A stretch of DNA of 64,000 nucleotides from NCBI GenBank assembly GCA_041394945.1, contig JAWKHH010000001.1, positions 2,170,001 to 2,234,000 of the forward strand. The letters are read 5' to 3'. Made by a program: the position numbers and the translations under genes. Of the stretch, positions 33,369 through 43,500 are shown one piece after another. Positions within the stretch are counted from its first letter, which is position 1. Each line of letters opens with the position of its first letter. The notes under the pieces were generated by a model. That model was not told where the DNA came from, did not search any database, and saw only the letters and a list, made by a program, of their open reading frames with translations. This DNA comes from Bryobacteraceae bacterium (GTDB lineage Bacteria; Acidobacteriota; Terriglobia; Bryobacterales; Bryobacteraceae).

Positions 33369-34017
33369 TAGTTACTCCAGACGGCTTGTAATGTTTGATT
33401 GCGCGCGCCGGCACGCCGATGGCGACCGTATGTCCAGGTATGTCGCGCGTTACTACGCTGCCCGCTCCCACCTGCGATCCGGGCCCCACCGAAACGCCCG
33501 GGATAATCCGGCAGCCGGTGCCCAGCAGCGCGTCCTCACCGATGCGGACCGTACCGGCCAGCGCCGAACCCGGGCACACATGGGCGAACGCGCCGATCTC
33601 GCAATCGTGGTCCACGCTCGCGTTGGTATTGACGATCGCGCCGTCGCCGATCCGCGTCCCGGCATTCACCACCGCTCCCGGCATCACCGCCACGCCGCTG
33701 CCGAGCGATGCGTGCCGCGAGATCACCGCATGCGGACTCACCGCGTTCACCAGCGCGAAGCCCATGCCGGCCAGCATCTCCGCGCACGCTCTGCGCCGCC
33801 CGTTGTCGCCCACGGCGACGAATGCGTGCCGGACGCCGCGCGCCAGCAGTTCGGGAAGCACGTCGTCTCCGCCGAGACACGGATAGCCGAGCAGCGGCGC
33901 CGCGCCGGGGCCCTCGCCGCTCGTGAAACCCTCGATCCGGCATTCGCCGGCCGCCTCGATAATATCGGCGATCACACGCGCATGGCCCCCGCCGCCCACC
34001 AGCACCACCGCCGTCAT
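33352..34017 (-). CDS. NeuD/PglD-family sugar acetyltransferase (left-handed beta helix)
   Basis: The 221-aa protein has an N-terminal nucleotide-sugar-binding Rossmann-like part (TAVVLVGGGGHARVIADII). A left-handed beta-helix of hexapeptide repeats follows: IGDGAIVNTNASVDHDCEIG, VRIGEDALLGTGC, SVGPGSQVGAGSVV. The catalytic His is in NTNASVDHDC. The family acetylates 4-amino sugars such as UDP-4-amino-bacillosamine precursor or GDP-perosamine, using acetyl-CoA. It lies between FkbM and DegT genes with 4- and 17-base overlaps, fitting a two-step amino-sugar branch. Confidence 0.9.
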   Translation of the reverse strand: MTAVVLVGGGGHARVIADIIEAAGECRIEGFTSGEGPGAAPLLGYPCLGGDDVLPELLARGVRHAFVAVGDNGRRRACAEMLAGMGFALVNAVSPHAVISRHASLGSGVAVMPGAVVNAGTRIGDGAIVNTNASVDHDCEIGAFAHVCPGSALAGTVRIGEDALLGTGCRIIPGVSVGPGSQVGAGSVVTRDIPGHTVAIGVPARAIKHYKPSGVTSANVP

Positions 34018-35492
34018 AGCGCGCTCCGTTCGAGTAGCAGGTTCGCCGAAAAGCAGCCGGCCAGATCTTCCGAACCGGCCTCGCGCGGCTCGCCCGTCAG
34101 ATCGTCGATGCGTTTCCAGCCCAAGCCCATCGCGCGGATCCGGTTGAGGAACTCCACCGGGTCGCATCCGGCGCGATGCAGATTCGACGGCGCAAACTCC
34201 ACGGCGATTCGAATCGACGGGTTCGCCGCCAGGATCCGGTCCATTCCTGCCAGCACCGCGGGCTCCGCGCCTTCCGTGTCGATCTTGACGAAATCGACAC
34301 GAGGCTCCGCCGCCAGCGCCTCGTCGAGCGTCACAGTCTCCACCTCGACAGCGGACTCGTTCCCGCCCGGCCAGTACAGCGTATTGTGGCCCGAATCGTT
34401 CTCGAACACGGTGAGCCGCGCGTTGCCCCGGCGAGCCGAAACAGCCTGCCTGTGCACCGCAACGATCCCAGATTCGCGAAACCCGTTCACCTGAACATTG
34501 TCTTCCAGGATCGCCGCCGTGGCAGGTGTGGGCTCGAAGGAATGCACCCGCCCCTGACCGCCAGTCAGCCGCGCCGCCAGCAGCGTGAAGAATCCCACGT
34601 TGGCCCCGACATCGGCCACGATCATGCCCGGCCGCACCGTGGCTTCGAAAAAGCGCGTTAGCCCAGGCTCCAGCGGCCCGCGCATCGCGTGGTAGGCGGC
34701 CATCCTCCATTCCGTCTTCGGTACGCCAATGATGAACCCGTGGACTTCGGTGGCGATCACGTTGCCGCCGGAAATCGCCGGGGGGTAGAGCCGGGCCGAC
34801 ACCGTCCCGATCCGCCGCTCGATCTCGTCGATCCGCCCGCTCAGCAGCGATTCCGCCGATCGTACGGCATCCTCCGCCGAGCGGCGCGTTTCGCCCAGCC
34901 TCGTCCGAAGGTCCTCAATGGCGCCCGTCAGGGCCGCCTCGCTTTCGCGTTGCCGCCGCCAGCTTTCGGCGAAATAGTCGTCCGTCTTCGCCGACAGCGT
35001 GGCCGACATGCCGGCCACGGCGGCTTCGTTCTTTTCGGAAATGGCGTTGAGTCTCGCCGCCATCTCCTCGAGCACGAAGTCCAGCTTGTAGTCGATTGAG
35101 TCGAACCGCGAGAGGATCAGTTGGCGGGCCAAGTCTCGCGCGCGCACCGAAGCGCCGCGGCGGATCCGGGCGATGAGGCCTTCCCGCGGCGGATCGGCCG
35201 CCGGCCGCGCCACGCCGCCATGCCGCGCGCGCGCCTCGTCGGATTCGGCGATGCGCGCCAGCACCACGCGTCGCGGCACGTGGCTGCGGAGCGACTCTAG
35301 GTGATGCGCCAATCCGGAGATATCGGCATCGCGCCCCAGGTAGGCCCGGTAGGCAGCCCGCAGAAACTCGCGGTCGTCGGCGATTCGGACGAGACTATCG
35401 GCGTCGGCCACCAAGGCGCTGGCACTCGCTGCCGCTCCTGTGCCGAGTTGGGCCGTCAGGCGCTTGCGGAAGAACTCTTTCGTCGTTGGCAC
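34014..35492 (-). CDS. FkbM-family methyltransferase with DUF4214-like N-terminus and coiled coil
   Basis: I choose GTG 35492 (VPTTKEFFRKRL), preceded by AGGA and a -10-like TATATT (35532-35527, minus). The longer frame to 35699 would overlap the divergent gene. The 492-aa product has a DUF4214-like segment (FLRAAYRAYLGRDADISGLAHHL). About 120 residues rich in heptads follow, likely a coiled coil. The FkbM methyltransferase core is MIVADVGANVGFFTLLAARL, VHSFEPTPATAAIL and DFVKIDTEGAEPAVL. FkbM proteins O-methylate sugars. It is the first gene of the six-gene operon; the coiled coil may tether or oligomerise it. Confidence 0.85.
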   Translation of the reverse strand: MPTTKEFFRKRLTAQLGTGAAASASALVADADSLVRIADDREFLRAAYRAYLGRDADISGLAHHLESLRSHVPRRVVLARIAESDEARARHGGVARPAADPPREGLIARIRRGASVRARDLARQLILSRFDSIDYKLDFVLEEMAARLNAISEKNEAAVAGMSATLSAKTDDYFAESWRRQRESEAALTGAIEDLRTRLGETRRSAEDAVRSAESLLSGRIDEIERRIGTVSARLYPPAISGGNVIATEVHGFIIGVPKTEWRMAAYHAMRGPLEPGLTRFFEATVRPGMIVADVGANVGFFTLLAARLTGGQGRVHSFEPTPATAAILEDNVQVNGFRESGIVAVHRQAVSARRGNARLTVFENDSGHNTLYWPGGNESAVEVETVTLDEALAAEPRVDFVKIDTEGAEPAVLAGMDRILAANPSIRIAVEFAPSNLHRAGCDPVEFLNRIRAMGLGWKRIDDLTGEPREAGSEDLAGCFSANLLLERSAL

Positions 35493-35628
35493 GAATCCTG
35501 CCGGCGTTTGCCGATCAGCCCATTTTAATATAGGCTCCGGCGGCCGCGACGGAGCGGCCGGCTCCTCCCGCCGGGAAGGGGAGTGGCCGTGCGCGACGCC
35601 AGCCCCAGCCGTTATCGTGAGAGACACG

Positions 35629-36871
35629 ATGCCATTGACCACGCGGCGGTCGTTTCTCGCCGCCCCCCTCGCCTTCGGCCAACCGGGTCCGGTCCGCATG
35701 ATCGAACCCCAGGGCGAAGCACGCCAGTACTGGACCCGATGGCGCGGGCCATCCGGCCAAGGTCTGGCCGAAGGCAGTTATCCGGACCGCTGGTCCGCCA
35801 CGGAGAATGTCCGCTGGAAAGTCCCGGTTCCCGGCCGGGGTAACTCCTCACCGATCCTCTGGCGCGACCGCATCTTTCTCACCACCGCCACCGACGGCCC
35901 TCGCCGCGCCCTGCTGTGCTTCCGCCGTTCCGACGGCAAGCTACTTTGGGAACACGAAGCGCCCGCGGCCGCCGCCGAGAAGCTCTATTGGAAAAACACC
36001 TACGCCTCATCCACTCCGGCTACCGACGGCGAACGCGTCTACGCCTGGTTCGGCAACGCCGGCTTGACCGCGGTGAACCTCGATGGCTCCCGCGCCTGGC
36101 ATCGCGATTTCGGCGGCGTGACGCTCTACCACGGCAGCGCTGGTTCCCCGCTCCTCCATCGCGGCCGCGTCATCTTCTTCCAGGACCAGCGCCGCGGCTC
36201 CTTCATCGCCTCCCTCGACGCCGCCACGGGCAAAACGGTCTGGCAAACTCCCCGCGAGGAGCGGATCGGATGGGGCACGCCGGTCGCCATCCACACCGGG
36301 TCGCGTGAGGAGATCGTCGTCAGCAGCGGCAACCGGGTCACCGCCTACGCGCCCGATGACGGAAAGCTCCTGTGGTACTGTTCGGGCAACACGTTCGAGA
36401 CCATACCGACCCCGGTGGCCGGCAACGGCCTCATCTACTGCTCGTCCCCGCGCCGGTCCGACACTCGCCATTCGCCCGGGAGGAGCGGGAGACGTATCCG
36501 GCTCCCACCTTGCCTGGCAGACACAGCGCGGCTCGCCATTCATCCCTTCGCCGCTACTGGCCGGCAATCGCCTCTATCTGGTGAACGACATGACCGCCGT
36601 CGCCACCTGCCTGGACGCGCTTAACGGCCGCGCCTTGTGGCAGGGCCGCCTGGGAGAAGCCGCCGACGAATCGTTCACGGCCTCGCCGGTATCCACCGCC
36701 GGCAAGATATTCTTCACCAACGATCAGGGCGATACTTTCGTCCTCGCCGATGCCGCCGAGTTCCGGCTCCTCCATATCAACCGGATCGGCGAACGCACGC
36801 TCGCCTCCCCGGCGCTCGCCGACGGCGCCTGGTATATCCGCACGGAACGGCGCCTATTCGCGATCGCGTAA
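35629..36871 (+). pseudogene. PQQ-like beta-propeller protein, interrupted by a frameshift
   Basis: ATG 35629 begins MPLTTRRSFLAAPLAFG, a Tat-like signal. Propeller blades follow (WRGPSGQGLAEGSYPDRW, DGKLLWEHEAP, DATGKTVWQTPREER). After GNGLIYCSS near 36446 the frame becomes nonsense, while the +1-shifted frame continues with RAGPTLAIRPGGAGDV, GSPFIPSPLLAGNRLYLVND and ends RRLFAIA at 36871. So one base is extra, or two are missing, at the CTCGTCCCCG tract (36441-36450). Either the gene is broken or the assembly has an error. An intact version would have ~413 residues and an exported PQQ-repeat fold. Confidence 0.8.
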
Positions 36872-37082
36872 CCCCCGCACGCGGGCATTGCCAGAAGCGG
36901 AGACGACCGAGCGCGGGTGTATAATAAGAGGCGCTACGTCTCAGGGGTTACCCCTAGATCGGCGCTATAGCTTCAAGTCAACGAGAGTGCCTCACCACGT
37001 CCGGCCCGCCACGCACGGCGCCTGCGGCTGTCTATCGCAGCCTCGAGGATGAGGCCGCCAAACCACTATCGGAGGGGAAATC
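36872..37082 (+). promoter_or_regulatory. Promoter and structured leader before the tandem SBBP genes
   Basis: TATAAT at 36920-36925 is a perfect -10; no good -35 is seen at 17 bp. The following ~150 bases contain AGGGG-TTA-CCCCT (36943-36955), a GGCGCTA direct repeat (36930-36936 and 36961-36967) and the palindrome GCTATAGC (36964-36971). Two hairpins follow that share bases 37040-37042 and so exclude each other: GGCTG/CAGCC (37026-37042) and GCCTC/GAGGC (37040-37055). GGAGG at 37071-37075 is the ribosome-binding site for ATG 37083. No known riboswitch class is matched. Confidence 0.5.
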
Positions 37083-40000
37083 ATGAGAACCGTCGCCGTA
37101 TTCGCTTGCGTCGCTTCCTGCGCGCTTGCCGGCTCCCACGCAGGCTTCAGCCGGATACCCGTTTATTTTGAGGAGAATCAGGGGCAATTCGGTCACGGCC
37201 CCGGCTTTGCCGCTCACGCCGGTTCGGCCACTGTCTACTTATCCGGCGACTCAGCTTCTACGCTGCTCGGCGGCCGCGTTGTCTCCGCCCGCTATGCCGG
37301 CGCTTCCGGACGACTCGCCGGACTTGATCGCCAACGCGGTGTGAGTAATTACTACATCGGTAACGATCCCACCCGGTGGCGTACCCTCGTTCCTCACTAT
37401 GGCCGCGTCGAGGTGAAGGACGCCTACCCCGGCATCGACATCGTTTACTATTCGGAGTCTCCCCAAAGTTCGAACTCCCTCGAATACGACTTCGTCGTTC
37501 GCCCTGGCGCCGACCCCGGCAAGATCGCCGTGGATTTCGAAGGCGCCGACACCCTGGAGTTGACGGCCTCCGGCGACCTGCGCCTCCGCGTACCGGCTGG
37601 CGAAATCCTCCACCGGCGTCCCGTGGCCTACCAAACGGACTCCGGTTCGCGGGTTCCCGTGAGAGCCGCATACCGCCTCCACGGGAAGCGCGTCACGATC
37701 GATCTCGGCGACTTTCGCCGCGACCTTCCGCTCGTGATCGACCCCATCGTCGATTTCTCAACCTATCAGGGCGGTTCCGGATCCGACGCCACCGCCTCCG
37801 TCTCCTCCGACGGAACCAGCGCATTCGTCGCGGGCACGAGTAGCTCCACCGCGTTTCCCCCTGGCAGCCTGCTCGGGACGTCGGACCTGTTCGCCGCCAA
37901 GTTCACCGCCGCCGGCAACGCTCTCGAGTGGATCACCCGCGTCGGCGGTTCCGCCGAGGAAATCGGCCGGGCCATCGCCTACTCGGCCGCCGGATCATCC
38001 GTCTACGTCGGCGGGACCACGCAGTCGACGAACCTTCCGGCCACCGCCGGCTCGTTCAGGCCCAGCAAGAGCACTTTCGACGACGCTTTCGTCACGCAGT
38101 TGAATCCGGCCACCGGCGCGATCGTCAAATCCACCTACTACGGCGGCACAGGCCAGGACTTCGGCTTCGGGCTCGCCATCAATACCGCCGGCGGCCCGAT
38201 TCTCGTCGGGCAGACCGGCTCCACGGATATCCCCCTTCAGTTTCCCGTTGATTCCACGCTGGGCGGCCTCGAAGACGGCTTCATCGCGAGCTTCGACGTC
38301 AACCTCGGCGTGCTCGCATTCAGCACCTACCTGGGCGGCAGCAGCTCCGATGAGATTCGCGCCGCGGCTGTCAGCGGCAACACCTTGCTGGTGGGCGGCG
38401 TCACCGGCGGCGGACTCACCACGTTCGCTCCGCTCAAGGCAACCTACGGCGGCGGCGCCTCCGATGGAATGTTCGCCCGCTATACGCTTCCCACCCGGTC
38501 GCTTCTCTCGGCATCCTATTTCGGCGGCAGCGCCACCGACGAGATCAATGGCGTGGCGATGGATTCCGCTGGACGCACCTATTTGACGGGGCGAACCACC
38601 TCCAGCGACTTTCCGCACACCAGCGTCAGCGCGGTCGACCGTACCTACAACGGCGGCGGCGACAGCTTTCTCGTAAAGCTGCAAGCCGGAAACTCGCTGA
38701 TCTACGGGACTCTCATCGGCGGCTCCGGAGACGACAACGCGCTCAGCGTGGCCGTGGATAGCGTGAGCGGCAACGCCGTGATCGCGGGCGCCACCTCCTC
38801 AGCGGACTTTCGCACTTACAACGCCAACCAACCCGCGATCAAGGGAGTACGCGACGCCTTCGTCGCCAAGTTCAATTCCACCGCCGCCGCTCTGATCTAC
38901 TCCACCTTCTTCGGTGGAACCGGTACGGAAACGGCGCAGTCAGTCGCCCTCGACAGCACCGGAACCGTCGCCTTCATCGCTGGCTCCACCGATTCCACGA
39001 ATTTCCCCGTGGTCAACGCGGTTGACCCCACGGTCAACGGCGGCGGCGACGGCTTCGTCGCCCGGTTCTCCGATGGCCCCCCGCCGGTGATCGTCACCTT
39101 CGCCGCCAATCCCAGCGGCCGCTCCGTGCTTGTGGATGGAGCCTCCTACCCCACCCCCGTCACTCTCGGCTGGGCCACGGGCGTCACTCACACCGTATCC
39201 GTGGACGATCCTCAGTTCCAGCCGCCCGATCAGGCATTCTCGTGGACGTCGTGGGATGCGCCGCTGACCACCAACGCGAAAACCCAGCAGGTGGTTACGC
39301 CCGGCGCCCCGGTCACTTATACAGCGAACTTTCAGACTCAGACGTGCACTTACTCCGTGGACCCGGCAACCGCCACCGTGCCGCTCACCGGCGGGCTGGC
39401 GACCTTTAACGTCGCAACGCAAGGAACGTGTCCCTGGAAAGGGACTCCGGAAGCGACCTGGCTGAGCGGAGGCGGCAGCGTCCTCCACGGCAGCGGAAGC
39501 GTCAGCTTCACCGCGCAATCCACGGCCTTCGCGCGCACGGGCACGGCCAATGTCGCCTTCGAACAAGTGACGGTGAGCCAGGCGGTAAGCCAGACTCCGG
39601 TGGTCCAGGCTCCCAATCCCGCATTCGGAACCGGGTCCAGCCAGACATTCACCTTCCAGTTCGACGATCCCAACGGCGCGTCGGATCTCGCCGTTCTCAA
39701 CGTCCTTGTCAACGATTTCATTGACGGCCGCGTGGCTTGCTATCTCGCCTATGTGCCCTCCGGCCCCTCCACCGGCGCGCTGTTTCTCGTGAACGACACC
39801 GGCGACGCCGGCGGCCCGTTCGCCGGCAATCTTCCGATTCCCAGCTCGAACACGATCTCGAACAGCCAATGCACCATCAATGGCGCCGGATCCTCCGCCA
39901 CGATGAACGGCAACCGCCTCACGCTCGTGCTGAACATGTCGTTCACCGGCGCCCTCGCCGGCAACCGCATCATCTATCAGGCGGCGCGCGATATGGCCGC

Positions 40001-40502
40001 CAACAACTCCGGCTGGGTTGCCAAGGGCGTATGGAAGGTCCCTGGCGCCGCGCCGTTCTCCCCCTCCGTCGTCAGCTTGACTCCGGCCCGCAGCACGTCC
40101 AGTTCGGCGACGCTCTCGGTAGTGGTTTCCGATACGGACGGCTTCGCCGATGTCAACATCATCAACATTCTGATCAACAATTTCATCGACGGCCGCGTCG
40201 CCTGCTACCTCGCCTTTGTCCGGTCGTCCGGGCAGCTCTTCCTCGTCAACGACGCCGGCGACGCCGGAGGTCCGTTCGCCGGAGGAATCGTGATCCCCGG
40301 CTCAGGGACAGTCGGCAATAGCCAATGCACAATCAACGGAACCGGCTCCAGCGTGACCGGCCAGGGCAGCAACGTCACGCTCAACCTGAACATGAACTTC
40401 TCCCCGTCTTTCCAGGGAGACCGGATCGTCTGGGTCGCCGTGCGCGATGTCGCCGAGCACAACTCGGGCTGGCAGGCCGTCGGTACGGTTTCCGTACCGT
40501 AG
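37083..40502 (+). CDS. Giant secreted SBBP-repeat protein with BACON-like and duplicated two-cysteine modules (copy A)
   Basis: This 1139-aa protein has a signal peptide (VFACVASCALAGSHA). A DUF7948-type domain follows (~20-225; YFEENQGQF, HYGRVEVKDAYPGIDIVYY, GDFRRDLPLVIDPIVDFST). SBBP beta-propeller repeats run to ~650 (STYYGGTGQDFGFGL, STYLGGSSSDEIRAAAV, ASYFGGSATDEINGV, STFFGGTGTETAQSV). Next are a PAGRSVxVD-type domain and a BACON-like domain (CTYSVDPATATVPLTGG...CPW). Two tandem ~145-residue modules close the protein (~839-990 and ~995-1139). A strong GGAGG precedes the start. Probably extracellular or surface-bound; function unknown. It is followed 7 bases later by a full-length paralogue. 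Confidence 0.88.
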   Translation: MRTVAVFACVASCALAGSHAGFSRIPVYFEENQGQFGHGPGFAAHAGSATVYLSGDSASTLLGGRVVSARYAGASGRLAGLDRQRGVSNYYIGNDPTRWRTLVPHYGRVEVKDAYPGIDIVYYSESPQSSNSLEYDFVVRPGADPGKIAVDFEGADTLELTASGDLRLRVPAGEILHRRPVAYQTDSGSRVPVRAAYRLHGKRVTIDLGDFRRDLPLVIDPIVDFSTYQGGSGSDATASVSSDGTSAFVAGTSSSTAFPPGSLLGTSDLFAAKFTAAGNALEWITRVGGSAEEIGRAIAYSAAGSSVYVGGTTQSTNLPATAGSFRPSKSTFDDAFVTQLNPATGAIVKSTYYGGTGQDFGFGLAINTAGGPILVGQTGSTDIPLQFPVDSTLGGLEDGFIASFDVNLGVLAFSTYLGGSSSDEIRAAAVSGNTLLVGGVTGGGLTTFAPLKATYGGGASDGMFARYTLPTRSLLSASYFGGSATDEINGVAMDSAGRTYLTGRTTSSDFPHTSVSAVDRTYNGGGDSFLVKLQAGNSLIYGTLIGGSGDDNALSVAVDSVSGNAVIAGATSSADFRTYNANQPAIKGVRDAFVAKFNSTAAALIYSTFFGGTGTETAQSVALDSTGTVAFIAGSTDSTNFPVVNAVDPTVNGGGDGFVARFSDGPPPVIVTFAANPSGRSVLVDGASYPTPVTLGWATGVTHTVSVDDPQFQPPDQAFSWTSWDAPLTTNAKTQQVVTPGAPVTYTANFQTQTCTYSVDPATATVPLTGGLATFNVATQGTCPWKGTPEATWLSGGGSVLHGSGSVSFTAQSTAFARTGTANVAFEQVTVSQAVSQTPVVQAPNPAFGTGSSQTFTFQFDDPNGASDLAVLNVLVNDFIDGRVACYLAYVPSGPSTGALFLVNDTGDAGGPFAGNLPIPSSNTISNSQCTINGAGSSATMNGNRLTLVLNMSFTGALAGNRIIYQAARDMAANNSGWVAKGVWKVPGAAPFSPSVVSLTPARSTSSSATLSVVVSDTDGFADVNIINILINNFIDGRVACYLAFVRSSGQLFLVNDAGDAGGPFAGGIVIPGSGTVGNSQCTINGTGSSVTGQGSNVTLNLNMNFSPSFQGDRIVWVAVRDVAEHNSGWQAVGTVSVP
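39597..40499 (+). repeat. Two tandem copies of an unnamed two-cysteine module (in protein A)
   Basis: Copy 1 runs ~39597-40053 and copy 2 ~40065-40499. Both contain the ordered blocks N(V/I)LxNxFIDGRVACYLA, LFLVNDxGDAGGPFAG, NSQCTINGxGSS and GxRIxxxAxRDxxxxNSGW, ending near VP. One Cys lies in ACYLA and one in SQC, suggesting a disulfide. The same module occurs twice in the next gene. I do not recognise a named family. Confidence 0.75.
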
Positions 40503-40509
40503 GATTCGC

Positions 40510-43500
40510 ATGCAGCACCGCCCGAAGGGGTCCATCGCCCCGGCTTGGTTCGCTCTATTCCTGGCCGCCTCGGCCTGTCTTGGCGCGGAACCGGCTGTCT
40601 TCTTTGAGCCGCTCGCAATCAGCGGGCGGCCCGATATCCGCTTCGCCGCACGCCGCGGCGCAATGGCCAGCTACATCACACCGTCCGGCACGATCCTCCG
40701 GATGCACGCCAAAGACGGCCGATCGGCGACGGTGACGATGACGCTCGCCGGAGCACAGACGCCCCGCCAAGTCCAGGGCGGCGATCGGCAAGCCGGCGTC
40801 ACTCACTACTACCGCGGCGCGGACCCTTCTCACTGGCGCACCGGCGTCCCCCACTTCGGCAGCGTCCAAGCCCTAGGTGTCTATCCCGGCATCGACCTGA
40901 TCCATAACGGCTCCCGCAGCCTCCTCGAGTACGATTTTCGTGTCGCCCCAGGCGCGGACCCGGCACGGATCCGCATGCATTTCAACGGCGCCACGCCGGA
41001 GGTTACGGCGCAGGGGGACCTCGTACTAAGTACACCGGTGCGCGACGTCATCCACCGCAAGCCCATCGCCTACCAGCAGGCAGACGGGCGGCGCGTCGCC
41101 GTGCCGGTATCGTTCCAACTGGCCGCCAACGGCGATGTCGGCTTCGACCTTGGCGATTTCCGGCGGGACCTGCCCCTGGTGATCGATCCCGTCGTCGTCT
41201 ACTCCACCTATGTCGGCGGCTCGGGCTCGGACGAAGTCTCCGCGGTGGCTCCTCAGGGCGCTTCCGTCTATATCTGCGGCTCCACGGATTCAACCGACTT
41301 CGGCGCCGGCACGCGCCAAGGCGAAACCGACGTCTATCTCGCCAAACTCGACGCTGCGGGGAACATCCTGTACACCGTGCTGTTCGGCGGCGAACTCGCG
41401 GATTTTGGCCTCGCCCTGGCCGTGAACGCAGCCGGCACAGAAGTGGCCGTCGCCGGCTCCACGCTCTCGACCTCGTTCGCCGGAACCGCCGGCGCCCACC
41501 AGACCACGCAGGCCGGCGGCTTCGATGCCTTCATCTCGCGCCTGGACGCTACCAACGGCATGCTGATCCGATCCACCTTTTACGGCGGCAGCGGCGCCGA
41601 CGAGGCCAAGGGCGTCGCCTATACTGCCGCCGGAAAGATCGTCGCCGCTGGCAACACGCTGTCGCCGAATCTGCCTCTCCTCAACGCCATCGACTCCACA
41701 CTGGGCGGACCCGACGGGTTCCTTGCCCAGTTCTCCGCCAGCCTCAGCGCGCTGGAATTCGGAACCTACGTCGGCGGTTCCGCGGCTGAATTCGTCAACG
41801 GATTCGCACTCGATAGCGGCGGCCGCGCCGTGCTGGGCGGACAAACCTATTCGAACGACCTCGCCGTGCAAGGCGCTTTTCAGGCTGTGACCGCCGGACT
41901 GCCCGACGGCTTCGTTACCCGCGTCGATCTCGGCGCCCGCGCCATCAACTACTCCACCTACCTCGGCGGCGCGCTGTTCGACGCCGTCCAAGGCGTCGCC
42001 CCGTCGGGCGCGAACACGATCCTCGTCACCGGATTCACCGAATCCACGGACTTCCCGACCACCGCCGGCGCCTGGAGCCGGACCGTCGCGGGCGGCGCCG
42101 ATATCTTCGCCGCGAGATTGAACGGCCCGGCCCTCGATTTCTCGACCTTGATCGGCGGTTCCGGGAACGATAGCGGCGCGGCCGTCGCGGCTGGCCCCAA
42201 TGGCGCAATCGCGGTGGCCGGCAAGACACTGTCGCTCGACTTTCCCACGGTCGCCGCCATGCAGGTACGTCCCCTCCCGGAGTTTCCGGACCGCGGCGAC
42301 ACCGTCCTCTTCTCTCTGAACGCATCGGGCAACGTGCTGTACTCCACCTACCATTCCGGCGGCCTTGATGACGCGCCCCTCACTCTTGCCTATGACTCTG
42401 GGGGCCGGCTCTTTCTGGGTGGCCGCACCAGTTCGCTCGACTTGCCGCTTGCCGCGCCGGCCGACGCCAGCTATGGCGGGTTCTCCGAAGGATTCCTTGC
42501 CGCCATCGATCCGGGGCCGGCGGCCGTCCCGGTGACTTTCGAAACTTCCCCGGCCGGGCGCAGCGTCATCGTCGACGACGTGAAGCATTCCACGCCCGTC
42601 GCCCTGCAATGGCTCCCCGGAGTGAAGCACCGCATCGACGCCGATGCCGCCGCGTTCGAGCCCCCGAATCACACGTTCGTTTGGTCCTCCTGGACCGGCA
42701 CGCCTGCCGCCACGCCGCGCCAACAGGAAATCGTCGCGCCGGCCTCCGCCGCCACCTACCGCGCCAACTTCAACTCGCTCGTCTGCCCGTACACGGTGAC
42801 CCCATCCACGCAGACCGTTCCCGTCAGTGGCGCGTCGTTCCTCGTCGACGTTCAGGCGCCCGCAAACTGCCCGTGGGACGCGGCGTCGAACGTTCCGTGG
42901 ATCTCCGGCGGCGCCACCGGTAGAACCGGGAACGGATCGGTCAACTTCGTCGTCTCACCCGGCCCCGCGTCTCGAACCGGCACGATCGCCGTCGCGTTTC
43001 AGGACGTCACCGTCAACCAGTTGGCGGGGATCCCCAGCGTCGCGGGGGTGAGCCCCGCCTTCGGTAGCGCTCTCGATCAAACGTTCACCTTCACCTTTCA
43101 GGATTCGAACGGCGCCGACGACCTCGACATCGTCAACGTCCTCATCAATAGCGCGATCGACGGACGCCAAGCCTGTTACCTCGCCTACGCCGTCGCTGGG
43201 CCCACCTCCGGCGCCGTCTATCTGGTGAACGACGCCGGCGACTCTGGCGGCCCATTCGCCGGAACCTTCGCCCTCCCGGGCACGGGGACCGCGTCCAACT
43301 CCGCTTGCACGGTCAACGGCGCCGGTTCCTCGGCGTCCATGAACGGCAACACGCTCACGCTCGTGCTCCGCATCGCGTTCAAGACGCCGCTCGGCGGCAA
43401 CCGGATCGTCTACCAGGCGGCGCGTGACAAGGGCGGGCTCAACTCCGGCTGGACCGCGCGCGGCGTTTGGCGAGTCCCCGGCGGCATTACGGGTCCGGCC

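Noticed and set aside
37001..37070. Possible c-di-GMP (GEMM-I) riboswitch, from CACGCAC and CCAAACC pieces in the SBBP leader
   Set aside because: The two pieces are ~30 bases too far apart, and the later GGACGCAAAGCC-type segment is missing.
41290..42723. 477-codon minus-strand frame inside SBBP protein B
   Set aside because: It is antisense to SBBP repeats, Gly/Arg/Glu-rich, without start signals or motifs.
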